A stretch of DNA of 64,000 nt from Alisma plantago-aquatica (GCA_963693085.1 OY856409.1:1333318415-1333382414), one strand, 5' to 3'. Shown: positions 21,713 through 33,527, counted from the first letter of the stretch. Numbers and translations: made by a program. The notes: generated from the letters alone by a model not told the origin.

Positions 21713-22271
21713 CTTAGAGTACAACACAGACAATTGAGAATCAGTTGCTCTGACAATTATTGTCCTCTCTGGTTGTGGTAATCATGAGAGCCCAAGCAAG
21801 TCCCACTCGACAAGGGAGGGATAGCAAGGGAGAGAACAACTGAGATCATTGTTGTGGGAGAGCAAGTTGGTGAGTAGTATGCCAACAGAAGGGATGACTC
21901 CTTCCTGTCGGTTCTAGTAGGATGACATGAGTTGTAGGCGGTCTGTGTGGACTTCGCTAGAGGTGGGAGGTTGTTGTCTGCCGCTAGGAGGGCATTGTCA
22001 ACCAACAATCTGTGACGAGAGGATCTATTGTAGAAGATGATGTTTGAGTTTGTTGTCCATGGAGGAGCAGTCAACGAGTCCCAGTGCAACCAGGATTCAG
22101 AGTTGTGCAACTACAATGACAAGTATTGTCACTAGACTTGCTCCAGGACCACTTATATCCTTGAAAACATCCTTTCCATCTTATAGTTATTGACGTGATC
22201 CACTAGTTATGGGTATATGGTAGATAAATTTTTTGTTTCCGCCGCCTGCTCTGTAGCCATGTTTTCTTACA
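21713..22271 (+). repeat. Copia LTR, second part
   Basis: Resumes the LTR cut at 4283 and matches 37820-38380. It ends TTCTTACA. With 2681-4283 it makes about 2.16 kb, close to the 2,185 bp of the downstream LTR. It is followed after one base by a PBS, which shows that it serves as the 5' LTR of the next internal region as well as the 3' LTR of copy 1. Confidence 0.88.
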
Positions 22272-22272
22272 G

Positions 22273-22284
22273 TGGTATAAGAGC
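22273..22284 (+). other. Copia copy 2 primer-binding site
   Basis: TGGTATAAGAGC, one mismatch (C to A) from the initiator-Met tRNA complement TGGTATCAGAGC. Confidence 0.75.
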
Positions 22285-22403
22285 TAACATCAATTTACTA
22301 TATTATGGGATAATAGATATGATCTCATTTTATTTTTATCATTCTATTATTATATGTGATACAAATAATATCTTATCAAATCCAATACCACGACAATCCC
22401 AAA

Positions 22404-22446
<43 letters not shown>

Positions 22447-23663
22447 GTTTCTCCCTATAGCAGTTTTGATGGCAGATGTGTACCATGGTTATGGCCAATA
22501 ACCCCTATTATCTACACATGGTTGTGTGCATGGTTTGTCCTTTTATCTTGGTCTGCGTACTAAGCATCTATCTTATCTTCCCATTATAAAGTTAATTCTT
22601 TCCTACTCTTTCCCTCCTCGAATATAACTCGAGATTTCTTTATAATCATGTAAAGTAGGATAGTTTACTTTCTATTATGATGAAGAAGATGATATCTCAA
22701 AGACGGGTCGACCTGATGGAGGACCAAGGAGAACTAAGAGGATGATCAAACTGATTTCCTGGTGGACCCGACTGATCAATTGGTGGACTGATAGAACCAG
22801 ACGATCAGTGAGACAACCTAACAATCGGCCAAGAGGCGAACTGATCAATTTAAGGGTTGAATCGATCAACTTGGATTGGCAAGCATGGATCTTCATCAAC
22901 AATGTGTTTCTGCATGTTATGTAGACCTAGATGTGGTAATTCTTAATTTCTCCAAGGAATTAAATTAGGTTAGCTATAACCATCACTTTCATTTATTGCA
23001 TGTTTTCATTATGGGATGTAGCATGTATATGATACATACTATATATGTGGTGATTGGATACATTATATGTATTTATAAATACAAACTCCCTCAAATAAAA
23101 TATCAAAGTCTTTTGTGCTTTTCAAAAGTGACACACACGAAAAGCTTGATTGGCCAAGCATAGATTATGCCTTTGCATGGTGTACCATTGATCTCATGGA
23201 AGTGTGATGGTAATAATATAGGTTCCATCTTGAGGGGGTGCATTATTATCGTGTCGTCTTTTGGGTCAAGCATGACTGGTGATTCTCATAGCATCTAGGC
23301 TCAGAAGAATGCAAATGATTATGGAAAGGGGTTGTGCATATCATCTATCTAGAATTGCATATGATGCAATTGGCCAGAGTTGCCTACCTTGATGGTTGAC
23401 TGTATTTTGCAGTGTTGATTGGGCCACAGTCAAATAATCTTGGATCTGGCCCACAAGAATGGTGTACGGTGCAATATTCTAAATTAATATTGAGGGATAT
23501 ACATTTAAATAAAATAGTGGGAGCCATAATAATTAAAGACATAATTAATATTTTAAAAAATTTCAAATCAAATTAAATCAAAAGGTTTTTGACAAATGCA
23601 AATTTTCTCTTGTAGAATCAAAAGACGAACAAATCCATATTGTGATTGGTCTTGAAGAAGGAC
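22285..23663 (+). other. Copia copy 2 leader
   Basis: About 1.4 kb with no convincing gene. It holds an AT dinucleotide run at 22407-22446 and a segment of repeated CTGATCAA/TTGATCAG words at 22740-22870. The start codon of gag is not identifiable because of decay. Confidence 0.5.
22407..22446. repeat. AT microsatellite
   Basis: About 20 AT dinucleotides with one G interruption near 22435. Confidence 0.95.
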
Positions 23664-24370
23664 AAACTTGACGGGACAAATTTCCACGACTAGTTGTGGA
23701 CTTTGAGAAGCGTTCTCAATGAAGAGTGCAAGCTCTATGTCTTTGACAAACTAGTGCCAGAAATACCTACTCCTGATGCACCTAGGCCACAAGTGGATGC
23801 TTACTGGAAGCATGCCAATGATACCTTAGAGATAAAGTACCTTATTCTTAGCTCCATGAACTATGAGTTGCGTGAGTAGTATAAGGATAAAAGTGTTCTT
23901 GAGATGGTAACACATCTTAAGAAAGTGACACTTGGTATTGCAAAGAAAGAAAGGAACGATATCCTAAAGGTATTGCTTGAGTCTAAGCTGACAGAGGGAA
24001 CCTCAATAGAAGAACATGTGCTCAATATGATTGGGCATGTGTATCATCTTGAAGAACTGGGATTCACCTTGATCTAAGAGTTGGCCACTGATATGATTCC
24101 AAAGACTATGCCAGAATCATATAGCTGCTTTATTGCATGTTATCATGTGAATAATATGGCTGGATAGATGTCAGACTTGCTTTCCAAGTTGATTCATGCT
24201 GAAGAAAAATTAAAGAAGGAAAAGTCTGTGATGATGATCAGCGGAGCTGAGTCCAAGGATCAAAGTAAGACCAAGAAGAGTTATAAGGTCAAACCTAAAT
24301 CCAAACCTTAAATGCTCAAGATCATGCGAAATAAAAGTACAAGAGGATCTCATCCTTTATACTTGAAGGC
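23664..24370 (+). pseudogene. Copia copy 2 gag
   Basis: Begins KLDGTNFHD, then a stop, then LWTLRSVLNEECKLYVFDKLVPEIP, the classic N-terminal copia gag signature. DAYWKHANDTLEIKYLILSSMNYELRE and EMVTHLKKVTLGIAKKERNDILKVLL follow in the same frame after another stop at 23877-23879. A further part (SDLLSKLIHAEEKLKKEKSVMMISG) runs to a lysine-rich end near 24310. No intact zinc knuckle is visible. Gag forms the particle that packages element RNA. Confidence 0.85.
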
Positions 24371-24706
24371 ATTCAGGAAGAAGAAGATGGGGATGGTGAC
24401 TCCACTTCAGTTATATACTTTATTGAGATAAACCTATCTACTTCATCATCATGGGTATTAGATACTGGATGTGGATCTCACATATGTTCTCATATGCGGG
24501 ATCTGAAAGGAAGTAGGCCTTTGGGAAAAGGCAAGGTGGAACTTCGAGTTGTTAATGGCACAAGAGTTACAGACAACGCAGTTGGAACCTATAGTATATA
24601 TCTGCCCATAGGGTTTGTAATAGAGTTAAAGAACTACTATTATGTGCTTGCTATAAATATAATCATCATTTATGTATATTGTATGGACAAGGATGCATTT
24701 GAATTC
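24371..24706 (+). pseudogene. Copia copy 2 aspartic protease
   Basis: SSSWVLDTGCGSHICSHMRDL carries the catalytic aspartate (DTG) near 24457-24465. KGKVELRVVNGTRV, AVGTYSIYLPIGFVIELKNYYYV and CMDKDAFEF follow. The reading is cut at 24706 by the Athila-like insertion and resumes at 32529 with the GAG-pre-integrase region. Confidence 0.87.
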
Positions 24707-26545
24707 TGATGTAGCCCTATTTTAGGGCTTTGTCTTGTGTCATATTGCACTTTATGTACATCCAAACATGTTAGATTGCAATCATATTCCCCTAATTTGG
24801 AATTCAAAGTCAAATATGCTTATGTATCCTCTTGTATGTTTTTCAAGGCACTTATGCATGTTTTGATGCAAAGAAGGAGATGAAGGAGTCCTTTGGGTCC
24901 CTGAGCTCAAGCATTTCCCAATCTTCCCCGAGCTAACCCCTACCATGTCCGTGTTGATCACTCAACCCTACTATTTTTCTACATTACTTTTCCTATTCTA
25001 CCCCTACTTACCCTAGTTCTTCCCCACCACCTATATATACATAGGTGGTGGCTGGAGCACGAAGGTTACACTCCCCAACAGCCATTACTCCTCCTCAACC
25101 TCTCTTGAGCATTCATTGCCTTTCCCTTGCATTAATGCTCTCCACCCACCATTTCCACCTCATTTCCACCATAGAAACCTAGTTTTCTAGGTTTTCTATC
25201 ATAACCCCCTCCATTTTCATACCCATCATCCACCTTGGAGGAACGAGGTCACCCTACAATATCTAGGAGGTGAAGAAGGAGGATCTACTTCGAGCTCCAT
25301 GGATTCCTATCCCCTTCTTCTCATTTCTTTTACCTTTTCTTTGATTATGTCTAGCTAAACCCCTAGTAGTGGGTTGTTTGGGGGTAAAAATGTGACTTTG
25401 ATACCATGTCGAGGAAGAATAATTTGTAATGAACATAATTTCATTCTATGATGATTGCCTTTGCTTCTATCTCATTTCCAATTATCTTGCATGTGGTTTT
25501 TGCTCTTAAACATAAATTGCATGCTTTGTGATGTTTGATGACACTTACCTTCTAGGAGGAATTGGAGTGTATGTAGCAATCTTAGGAATGGCTCCTAGGT
25601 CCAATTAGTGGATCCCTAGCTAGCCCCCTTTGTTCCTACATACATATCCCCCTTCTATAGGTGAGTGTGAGATCTAAGTAGCTAGTGTAAGTGTGATTTG
25701 TGCAATTGCCTAGGACTTTCTAAATACTAGATAGCTAGTAACATGAGGTGAAAAACCCTCATCTCTACTCCCATTCCTACCCTTGGTTCTCAATTTCCCT
25801 AATACCACTTATCCTTGAAACCTAGACTTGACAAGTCCTACTAGAATTACACCTAACCCTAGTTCTCTAACTAGTAGTATAGGGTACATTCTAATAGCAC
25901 TTACCTTATTGTTTGGTTTGGTAATCTAGCTTGAATTGTGATAATTGCATGCCATGTTGACACCCCCAACTAATATCAAATTGCATTCCCAAACGGCCCA
26001 TAAACCTTTGCTTGAAACCCACCTTAAGCTTCTTGTTTATTAATGCTAGTGTAGCTTAATTATCTTTGTTTCTTTTAGCTAATTGTTTAGTCTTGCTAGT
26101 TAGGGTTAATCTAGATCCTTGATTGCTTTAGTGGTTAGCTTAGTTCTTAGTTGATAATTGCTTTGTTAGAGTAGAGTAGATCATCTTGCTCTTGCTTAGT
26201 TGATTGCTTAATCTAGCTTCTTAGGTCCAACTTTCTTAGGACAACCTAGTTTTTGGTAATCTAGTTTCCATATTGCCTTTACTTACTTGTTGCATAGTGT
26301 AATTAAAACCAAAACCCCTTTTTAAACCCTTCAACCCTAGTCTCCACTTTAGGAACATAGCCAACACTGACTAAGCACGGGTGCCCCCTCTATCTTTGTG
26401 GTTCGACCCCCTTTTACTTGCCTCTCACCTATACTAGAACATGACCCAATGCACTTGCGGGAGCATATTTAGTGTTGTGAGTGAACCTAGTTAGGGGAAA
26501 TCTTATAAATATCAAAATACTACACATGCGTGCAAAACCACACCA
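24707..26545 (+). repeat. Athila-like 5' LTR
   Basis: 1,839 bp. Compared with the 3' LTR, about 530 bp is missing near 24935-24950, where GAGCTA is followed at once by ACCCCTACCATG. That deletion removes the whole repeat array present in the 3' LTR. TATA region at 25031-25041 inside a perfect palindrome. Confidence 0.88.
25024..25051. promoter_or_regulatory. TATA box inside an 11-bp-arm palindrome
   Basis: Arms CCACCACCTAT (25024-25034) and ATAGGTGGTGG (25041-25051) are perfect inverted copies, separated by ATATAC. The TATATA box straddles the arm and loop. The 3' LTR (31011-31038) keeps only the inner 8 bp of the arms. Role as a core promoter is inferred. Confidence 0.65.
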
Positions 26546-26552
26546 AGCTTTC

Positions 26553-26567
26553 TGGCCCCATTGATGG
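26553..26567 (+). other. Decayed PBS, possibly tRNA-Asp type
   Basis: TGGCCCCATTGATGG, seven bases after the 5' LTR. It agrees at 11 of 15 places with TGGCGCCGTTGCCGG, the tRNA-Asp complement used by many Athila/Tat elements. The match is from memory of the tRNA, so moderate confidence. Confidence 0.5.
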
Positions 26568-26743
26568 TAATAGAGGTGCTTGGCCTAGCTAGTTAGTTTT
26601 GCTTTGACTTTTCCTACTACCCTCATCATTGCTATTATTGATTCTTTATTCTTTACATTCTTTGTGCATATTGGTTTGTTAACTTGCCCTCTTTTGTTTG
26701 GTTATGCTTTGTGCATGTGATAATCACATCGGGGGAAGACAAG

Positions 26744-28914
26744 ATGGAAGGCCAAAATGCACCCCACAAGCCGCTTCAAGACTGCTTCGTTCCTAGCAAC
26801 TACAAATCACCAAGTGCAAATAGGGTTGATCAAATGCTGGGTGAGCAATTCTCCATTCCTCCCGGTCTTCTTGGGCTCCTGCCCATCTTCTACGACTTGG
26901 AGAGTGAGAACCCCTACAAGCACTTGGACTCCTTTCTTGAAGTATGATCCACCTTCAGGTCGATGGCTAGTGATGATACAACCTGGTTGACCTTGTTCTC
27001 TTTCTCCCTCAAAGATAGAGCCAAAGATTGGTATGACTCAAGAAGGGACATCATGAGTTGGGAAACAATGAAGAATGCATTCTTGAGATAATTCTACTCT
27101 ATAGCAAGGTTAATACAAATGCGGCGTGATGTGACAAGTTTTATTCAAATGGGAAATGAGCAGTTCCATAATGCATGGGAGAGATTTGAGAAAATTTTGA
27201 GAGATTTCCCATACCATGAGATCCCTTTGTGGTAGATAGTTCAATCATTCTACTCCGATTTATCTCTAAAGGACCAAGATACATTGGACTCTTCTTGTGG
27301 AGGAGTTTTCATGGCTAGGCCACCTGAGGAGATATGGCCTTTGTTTGAGTAGCTGGGTGAAGGGTCAAGAATTCAAGCTTCTCGCATGATGAATGATGGG
27401 GGTTGTGCCTTTAGTGTGACATCTCCTACCCATAATGACTCAAGCCCGCAAGTGATGAAGATTTTTGATGACATGGTGAGCTTCATGAAGAAACGAGGTG
27501 ACAAATGTTCCTTGCCACCTGGTCAATTCTATTGAGTTCTATGGTGAGGAAAAGAAGACACCTCATTCCTATAACTACCAAGATCCATAAAGTCCAAAAT
27601 ATAGCTCAAGGTTTGAGGAAGAGGTTCTCTATAGATTGAAAATATTTGATGATGTTCAAAAAGATGTTGCAAGTCTAGAAGAGAGAATAGAGCAGCTATC
27701 ATCCATAATTGATGTCTAAGAAGAAAAGTTGTCTTCAAAACCCATCATGAGCTACCATGAAGCAAGTGGACCAATGCCCTTTTCTCAAGTTTTCTATAGT
27801 CCGCCTCCCATGCAAGTGCAGCCCATATACCATTTCCAAGGCAATCCCAAGCCTTATACTCCACCTCCCCCTCCATCACCACCATTCTCACAACAATTCA
27901 CCTTCCAACCTCAACTCTCCCCTTTACCTCAATTTTAACATCAAGTATCACCTCCACCTCCTCCACAGCCACAACTAGCTCCCCCTCTCCACCATGAGCA
28001 AGGAAGTGTTGTGACAGTTCTAAGGAGTGGGAAATCTCTTGAGCAACCTGCAATTCAAAGAAAGGTTGACAAAAAGGCAGCCAAGTAGTGATACTGTGAT
28101 TGAAATTGCTGAAGATGGTTCAGTGATACATCTCGTTGATTTTGGGATTCCATGTGCTCCACTTCATACTCCATTTGTGAGTCCCACCATCCCTAGTGTT
28201 CCACCTCACATTGATGCGAGCAAGACAAAAGCCAATGATCCTCCATTCATCGAAGCACTAGATGAGCCACCAAAAATGAAGAGGAGGCAAAAGCGCAATG
28301 TGGATATTCTTGAGGTGTTTCGCCAAGTGAAGGTGAACATTCCACTCTTGGATGATATCAAGAAAATCCCATCATATGCCAAGTTCCTCAAGAACCTATG
28401 CACTGTAAAGAGAAGGTCAACGGGGAGAATTCCAAAGAAAGTGAAGTTGACTAAACAAGTGAGCTCCATTCTCTAGCACTCACTCCCCGTGAAGAGGAAA
28501 GACTCAGGAGCCCCAATCATACCTAGCTACATTGGGGGGCATCACATGGACCAATCCCTACTTGATTTGGGATCCAGTGTGAATTTGATGCCAAATAGTG
28601 TCTATGTTGAGCTGGGTCTAGGCAAGTTGAAAGTGGCACATTGCACTCTCCAGTTGGTGGACCACTCCATCAAAGTGCCTAGAGGGCAAGTGGATGATGT
28701 CTTGGTGATGATTGACAAGGAAATAGGAGTTGTGTTCCCAGCTGATTTCATTGTTATTGACATGGAGCCGGATGATAGGAATATCCCCATCATCTTGGGG
28801 AGGTCGTTCTTATTTACAACTAATGTTGAGATACATGTTTGCAGTGGCATAATGACAGTCTCTTTCATGGACATTAAGATAAAAATCAACATATACAATG
28901 CCTTAAACCAGTAA
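26744..28914 (+). pseudogene. Athila-like gag-protease polyprotein
   Basis: Starts MEGQNAPHKPLQDCFVP. The gag domain reads NPYKHLDSFLEV, stop, then LFSFSLKDRAKDWYDSRRDIMSW, FYSIARLIQMRRDVTSFIQMGNEQFHNAWERFEKIL and QSFYSDLSLKDQDTLD, characteristic of Athila/Tat. After a proline-rich part (27780-27960) and a frameshift, 28027-28914 is one frame with a single TAG at 28474-28476. It ends in a retropepsin: LLDLGSSVNLMPNSVY with the catalytic D-G-S, then IPIILGRSFLFTTNVEIHV. Several in-frame stops (26945, 27088, 27232) disable gag. The frame ends cleanly with no RT downstream, unlike full Athila elements. Confidence 0.87.
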
Positions 28915-30181
28915 GTTCAAAATGAGGATATTGGATATGGTCAAAAATTTGCATAATTTTCAAAAAAAAAATCTCTTCTTTGCATGCATTGCATATCATG
29001 TAAATTTTTTGGTAAGTCTTGCATGTTTTAGCTAGTATTTTCTTGTTTACTGCTTTAAGTTCAATAATATAGGCTTAGATGTGATTGAAGGCAACTTGGC
29101 ACCATTTTGGCCAGTTTTCCCCAAACTTGAATGTTCTTACCTAAAAGCATGTTTTGACTTGATCTCCACTTTTTGAAATGAAAATTTTAGTCTTTTGAAA
29201 ATGCATGTCGTTTTCTTAGATTTTGTTAATATATGGTCTTGATTGTTGACTTTTTACATGTGCACCACTTCTCTCAAGTTTGTGAATGTTTCAGTTGAAT
29301 TGTGAATTGAGCAATCTACAAACGCTTAGAGCCTATGGAATCACTTAATATAAATGTGAATCTCATGTTGTTCAATCATGTGGTGTGATATCATTTGGTG
29401 AAGTGTTGGATTAGTTTTCATGTAGGAAATATTATGTTGAGGACTACACTAATGACCCCCCTTTGACCTGACTCTTCTTTCACCATCTTAATACCTCTCC
29501 ACCCCATGAAAGGATGCCCTAGAGCACATATTCAGCTTTGACCACCTCCAAAAGTTTGGGGTGGCCATATCTACATCTCCCTGCTTCACTCTATCTACCA
29601 TATGCCCTATCTACACCAAGGGAAAAAGAAAAGAAGAAGAAAAAAAGTAAAAATAAAATAAAAAATATGCTCCTATTTAAGAGCATCTAAATAAAGAAAA
29701 GATGAGTGCTCTATGTAATAGCACTCCAAAAGTCTTTCCGCAATCGTTTCTTCCATTTTTACACCCATTGAGCTAGAAAACATCAAATCTAGCTCACTTT
29801 ACCCTTTCTACAGCCATGTGGGTCATTTGGTGTGGTTTTAGACATAAGATTGAATGCATGAAAGTGAAACAACACTCCTAGTCATCATTGATTAACACCA
29901 ACATGAATCAGTTTACCCATAATTGCATGAAGGACATATTAAAAGCTTGTATATTTGTATGCTCTATATTTGAAGTTTGTATGCTCAGTGCTCATTTCAT
30001 GATTGGTATGCGATAGAGGAGAGGAGAGAGGTAGTACACATGCACTTAGTCACTTTCAAGACCATTTAGTCAATAATCATCTTTTGCTATGCATTTGTCA
30101 CTCTTGTTTATTGAAAGAAATTGAAGAGAGAGATTAATTTGGAGCATACTTGAGGACAAGTATGTTTCAAGTTTGGGGTGG
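28915..30181 (+). other. Noncoding 3' interior of Athila-like element
   Basis: No coding sequence seen in any frame. It includes an A-rich run (29620-29680) and AAGTTTGGGGTGG at 29552-29564. A second similar copy at 30169-30181 directly precedes the 3' LTR and should be the working polypurine tract. The duplicated tract suggests that the lost pol region lay between or upstream, which is inference. Confidence 0.6.
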
Positions 30182-32528
30182 TGATGTAGCCCTATTTTAG
30201 GGCTTCATATTGTGTCATATTGCACTTTATGTACATCCAAACATATTAGCTTGCAATCATATTCCCCTAATTTGGAATTCAAAGTCAAATATGCTTGTGT
30301 ATCCTCCTGTATATTTTTCAGGGCACTCAATCATGTTTTGATGTGAGGAAGGAGATGAAGGAGTCCTTTGGGTCCCTGAGCTCAAGGAGCATCTCCCAAT
30401 CTTCCCCGAGCTATCCATGGATGCATAAGAATCAACCCAAACCAAGAAGAGATGAACTGAAGATTTTGCAAGTTCAGAATCAGCAGCAAGAAGCCCAACA
30501 CGACCGTGGGCATCCACCACAGTCGTGGGAATTAAAACCAAGAATCACAGGGATGTTAGTACTTTTAAACTGAAAGTACCACGACCATGGCCATTAGAAC
30601 AGCCATGGCCAACTGAAGACATCATGGTCGTGGCCTCCCGCCACGACTGTGGGAAATAATTGCTCAAGTTGGCCAAGATCATAGTAACTTCAACCACTTT
30701 ACACCTGAATGGCCTTGGTGAGCTGAAGACAAAACAACCTCCAAGGACTCTATGACAGTGGCTCGACCTACCCATCACGACCTTACCACATACTCTTCAC
30801 CATGGTCGTGGCACCCTGCTACGGCTGTGCCACCTTACTTAGCCAAATCTACCTAAAACCTCCTCCACCATGATCGTGTCCCCAACCCATAGCCATGCCA
30901 CCTAACCCTTACCACATCTGTGGCCATCCACCACGGCCGTGTTGATCACTCAACCCTACTATTTTTCACACTACTTTTCCTATTCTACCCATACTTACCC
31001 TAGTGCTTCCCCACCACCTATATATACATAGGTGGCAGGTGGAGCATGAAGGTTACACCCCCCAGCTGCCATTACTCCTCCTCACCCTCTCTTGAGCATC
31101 ATTGCATTTTCCTTGCATTAATGCTCTCCACCCACCATTTCCACCATAGAAACCTAGTTTTCTAGGTTTTCTACCATAACCCCCTCCATTTTCATGCCCA
31201 TCATCCACCTTGGAGGAAGGAGGTCACCCTACAACAGTTGGGAGGTGAAGAAGGAGGATCTACTTTGACCTCCATGGAGTCCTGTCCCCTTCTTCTCATT
31301 TCTTTTGCCTTTTCTTTGATTATGTCTAGCTAAGCCCCTAGTGGTGGGCTGTTTGGGGTAAAAATGTGACTTTGATACCATATTGGGGGAGAATAATTTA
31401 TAATGAACATAATTTCATTCTATGATGATTGCCTTTGCTTCTATCTCATTTCCTATTATCTTGCATGTAGTTTTTGCTCTTAAACATAAATTGCTTGCTT
31501 TGTGATGTTTGATGACACTTAGCTTCTAGGAGGAATTGGAGTGTATGTAGCAATCCTAGGAATGGCTCATATGTCCAATTAGTGGATCCCTAGCTAGTCC
31601 CCTTTGTTCCTACATACATATCCCCCCTTCTACAAGTGAGTGTGAGATCTAAGTAGCTAGTGTAAGTGTGATTAGTGCAATTGCCTAGGACTTTCTAAAT
31701 GCTAGATGGCTAGTAGCATGAGGTGAAAAACCCTCATCTCTACTCCCATTCCAACCCTTGGTTCTCAATTGCCCTAATGCCACTTACCCTAGAAACTTAG
31801 ACTTGACAAGTCCTACTAGAATTTCACCTAACCCTAGTTCTCCAACTAGTAGTATAGGGTACATTCTTATAGCACTTGCCTTATTGTTTGGTTTGGTAAT
31901 CTAGCTTGAATTGTGATAATTGCATGCCATATTGACACCCCCCCAACGAATATCAAATCACATTCTTAAACGGCCCACCTACCTAATTCATTACTTGAAA
32001 CCCACCTTAACCTTCTTGCTTGTTAATGCTAGTGTAGCTTAATTGTCTTTGTTTCTTTTAGCCAATTACTTAGTCTTGCTAGTTAGGGTTAATCTAGATA
32101 CTTGCTTGCTTTAGTGGTTAGCTTAGTTCTTAGTTGATAATTTCTTTGCTAGAGTAAAGTAGATCATCTTGCTCTTGCTTAGTTGATTGCTTAATCTAGC
32201 TTCTTAGGTCCAACTTGCTTAGGATAACCTAGTTTTTGGTAATCTAGTTTCCATATTGCCTATTCTTGCTTGTTGCGTAGTGTAATTCAAACCAAGACCC
32301 TTTTTTAAACCCTTCAACCTTAGTATCTGCTTTAGGAACATAGCAAACACCGACGAAGCTCTAGTGCCCCCTCTATCCCTGTGGTTCGACCCCCTTTTAC
32401 TTGCGTCTCACCTATACTATAACATGACCCTGTGTGCTTGCGGGAGCATATTTAATGTTCTGAGTGAACCTAGTTAGAGGAAATCTTATAAATATTGGAA
32501 TACCACACGTGCATGTAAAACCACACCA
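30182..32528 (+). repeat. Athila-like 3' LTR
   Basis: 2,347 bp, full-length version of the LTR. Starts TGATGTAGCCC, ends CCACACCA. It contains the paired-motif array at 30499-30940, a TATA region at 31018-31027, and long noncoding sequence with many CTAG and TAGCT words. Confidence 0.88.
30499..30940. repeat. Paired CACGACCGTGG stem-loop array
   Basis: At least five pairs of an 11-bp word and its inverted variant, each separated by about 6-8 bases: 30499-30509 with 30517-30527, 30623-30633 with 30641-30651, 30801-30811 with about 30819-30829, about 30868-30900, and 30906-30916 with about 30924-30934. Another pair may lie at 30579-30610. Words vary (CACGACCGTGG, CATGGTCGTGG, CACATCTGTGG). Arms are imperfect, with G-T pairs common. 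Confidence 0.6.
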
Positions 32529-32783
32529 AATTTCATATTAAAAATGGTTGATGTTCTATTTTAAAAGATGGGATCTTTTATGGCGATTCCCCAATGTCTT
32601 ATGGTCTTTCTTTGTTAGATCTAAAGACAAATGTATATAGTGTTAATACCAAAAGACTAAAACTCAACAAATCAAATAAAACATACCTTTGACATTGTCG
32701 TCCAGAGCACATAAATGAGAATCACATATCTAGACTCGATAAATATGGTTCTTTTGATCTGGAATCAATAGAGACATGTGAAC
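32529..32783 (+). pseudogene. Copia copy 2 GAG-pre-integrase region
   Basis: Resumption of copia pol after the Athila-like element. It aligns by eye with 1-150 of copy 1 (common words include CCAAAAGACTAAAACT and GGAATCAATAGAGACATG). It is cut at 32783 by the Cassandra element. Several stops; no function expected. Confidence 0.75.
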
Positions 32784-32902
32784 TGTAACGACTGGGCCCA
32801 CTTTCCAAGGCTCTAGTAGAGTTTCAAGAATGACGACTGGCCCCACAAACCACCACTAGCCTCAACTGTGTGCTTTGTCCTCACTCACGTGCAAGTCAGG
32901 GT

Positions 32903-32985
32903 CAACTTCCCGACTGGTCACCCATCCTAGTACTACTCCAAGCTGAGCATGCTTAACTATGGGGTTCTTTAGTGATGGGCTCCCA
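32903..32985 (-). repeat. 5S rRNA-derived sequence in Cassandra 3' LTR
   Basis: Minus strand reads CCCATCACTAAAGAACCCC, GTTAAGCATGCT, then GAGTAGTACTAGGATGGGTG and ACC..GGGAAGT. This follows the 3' two-thirds of plant 5S rRNA, including the internal RNA polymerase III control region around GGATGGGTGACC. It is a retroelement part, not a 5S gene, because the 5S 5' end is missing. Confidence 0.88.
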
Positions 32986-33443
32986 GAAAAGGAGGTGCAT
33001 CTTGATGATATGGGTAGTCCAATCATTCCTTTTAAGATCAACTTATCCAAGGCCTCAAATCCTGGGATGTTACAATCTCCCCCACTTAGACTCTTGACGT
33101 CCTCGTCAAGGCTCAACTATATGGCCTCATAATCTGACCCCATTTCAGTGCAGACCCACAATGGCCCATGGACACCCATCTCCTGATCACAGAATACCAG
33201 TGCAAGGGTGGCTACGTCAACCATGGACAACCCTTTCCTACATGCCTGGACCACACGACTCAAGACTGGCATGCCATGCCCATGTGGGCCCCACCTACTG
33301 GAGGGGTTATGGCTCTGATACCATTTGTAATGCCTGGGCCCACTGCCCAAGGCTCTAGTAGAGTTTCAGGAATGATGACTGGCCCCAGAGACCACCACTA
33401 GCCCCAACTGCACGCTTTGTCCTCACTCACACGCAAGTCGGGG

Positions 33444-33527
33444 TCAACTTCCCCACTGGTCATCCATCCTAGTACTACTCCAAGCTGAGCACGCTTAACT
33501 ATGGAGTTCTTTAGTGATGGGCTCCTA
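33444..33527 (-). repeat. 5S rRNA-derived sequence in Cassandra 5' LTR
   Basis: Same segment in the other LTR, with AACTCCATAGTTAAGCGTG closer to true 5S and GGATGGATGACC one base away from GGATGGGTGACC. Confidence 0.88.

Larger units (their letters stand above)
24707..32528 (+). mobile_element. Non-autonomous Athila-like gypsy element (gag-protease only)
   Basis: LTR element inserted between protease and integrase of copia copy 2. LTRs 24707-26545 (1,839 bp) and 30182-32528 (2,347 bp) both start TGATGTAGCCCTA and end CCACACCA. Flanks AATTC (24702-24706) and AATTT (32529-32533) are a TSD with one change. The interior has a decayed PBS, a gag-protease frame (26744-28914) and about 1.25 kb of noncoding DNA up to a polypurine tract. 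It has no reverse transcriptase, RNase H or integrase. The 5' LTR lacks about 530 bp present in the 3' LTR. It would depend on an autonomous relative for movement. Confidence 0.88.

Noticed and set aside
21757..22110. 117-codon minus-strand frame
   Set aside because: Inside the copia LTR; the other LTR does not preserve it.
29552..29564. LTR start after the first AAGTTTGGGGTGG
   Set aside because: No TGATGTAGCCC follows; only the second copy at 30169 adjoins the LTR.
32903..33527. Functional 5S rRNA genes
   Set aside because: 5S-like sequence is inside paired 291-bp LTRs with PBS and polypurine tract, and lacks the 5S 5' end; this is Cassandra.
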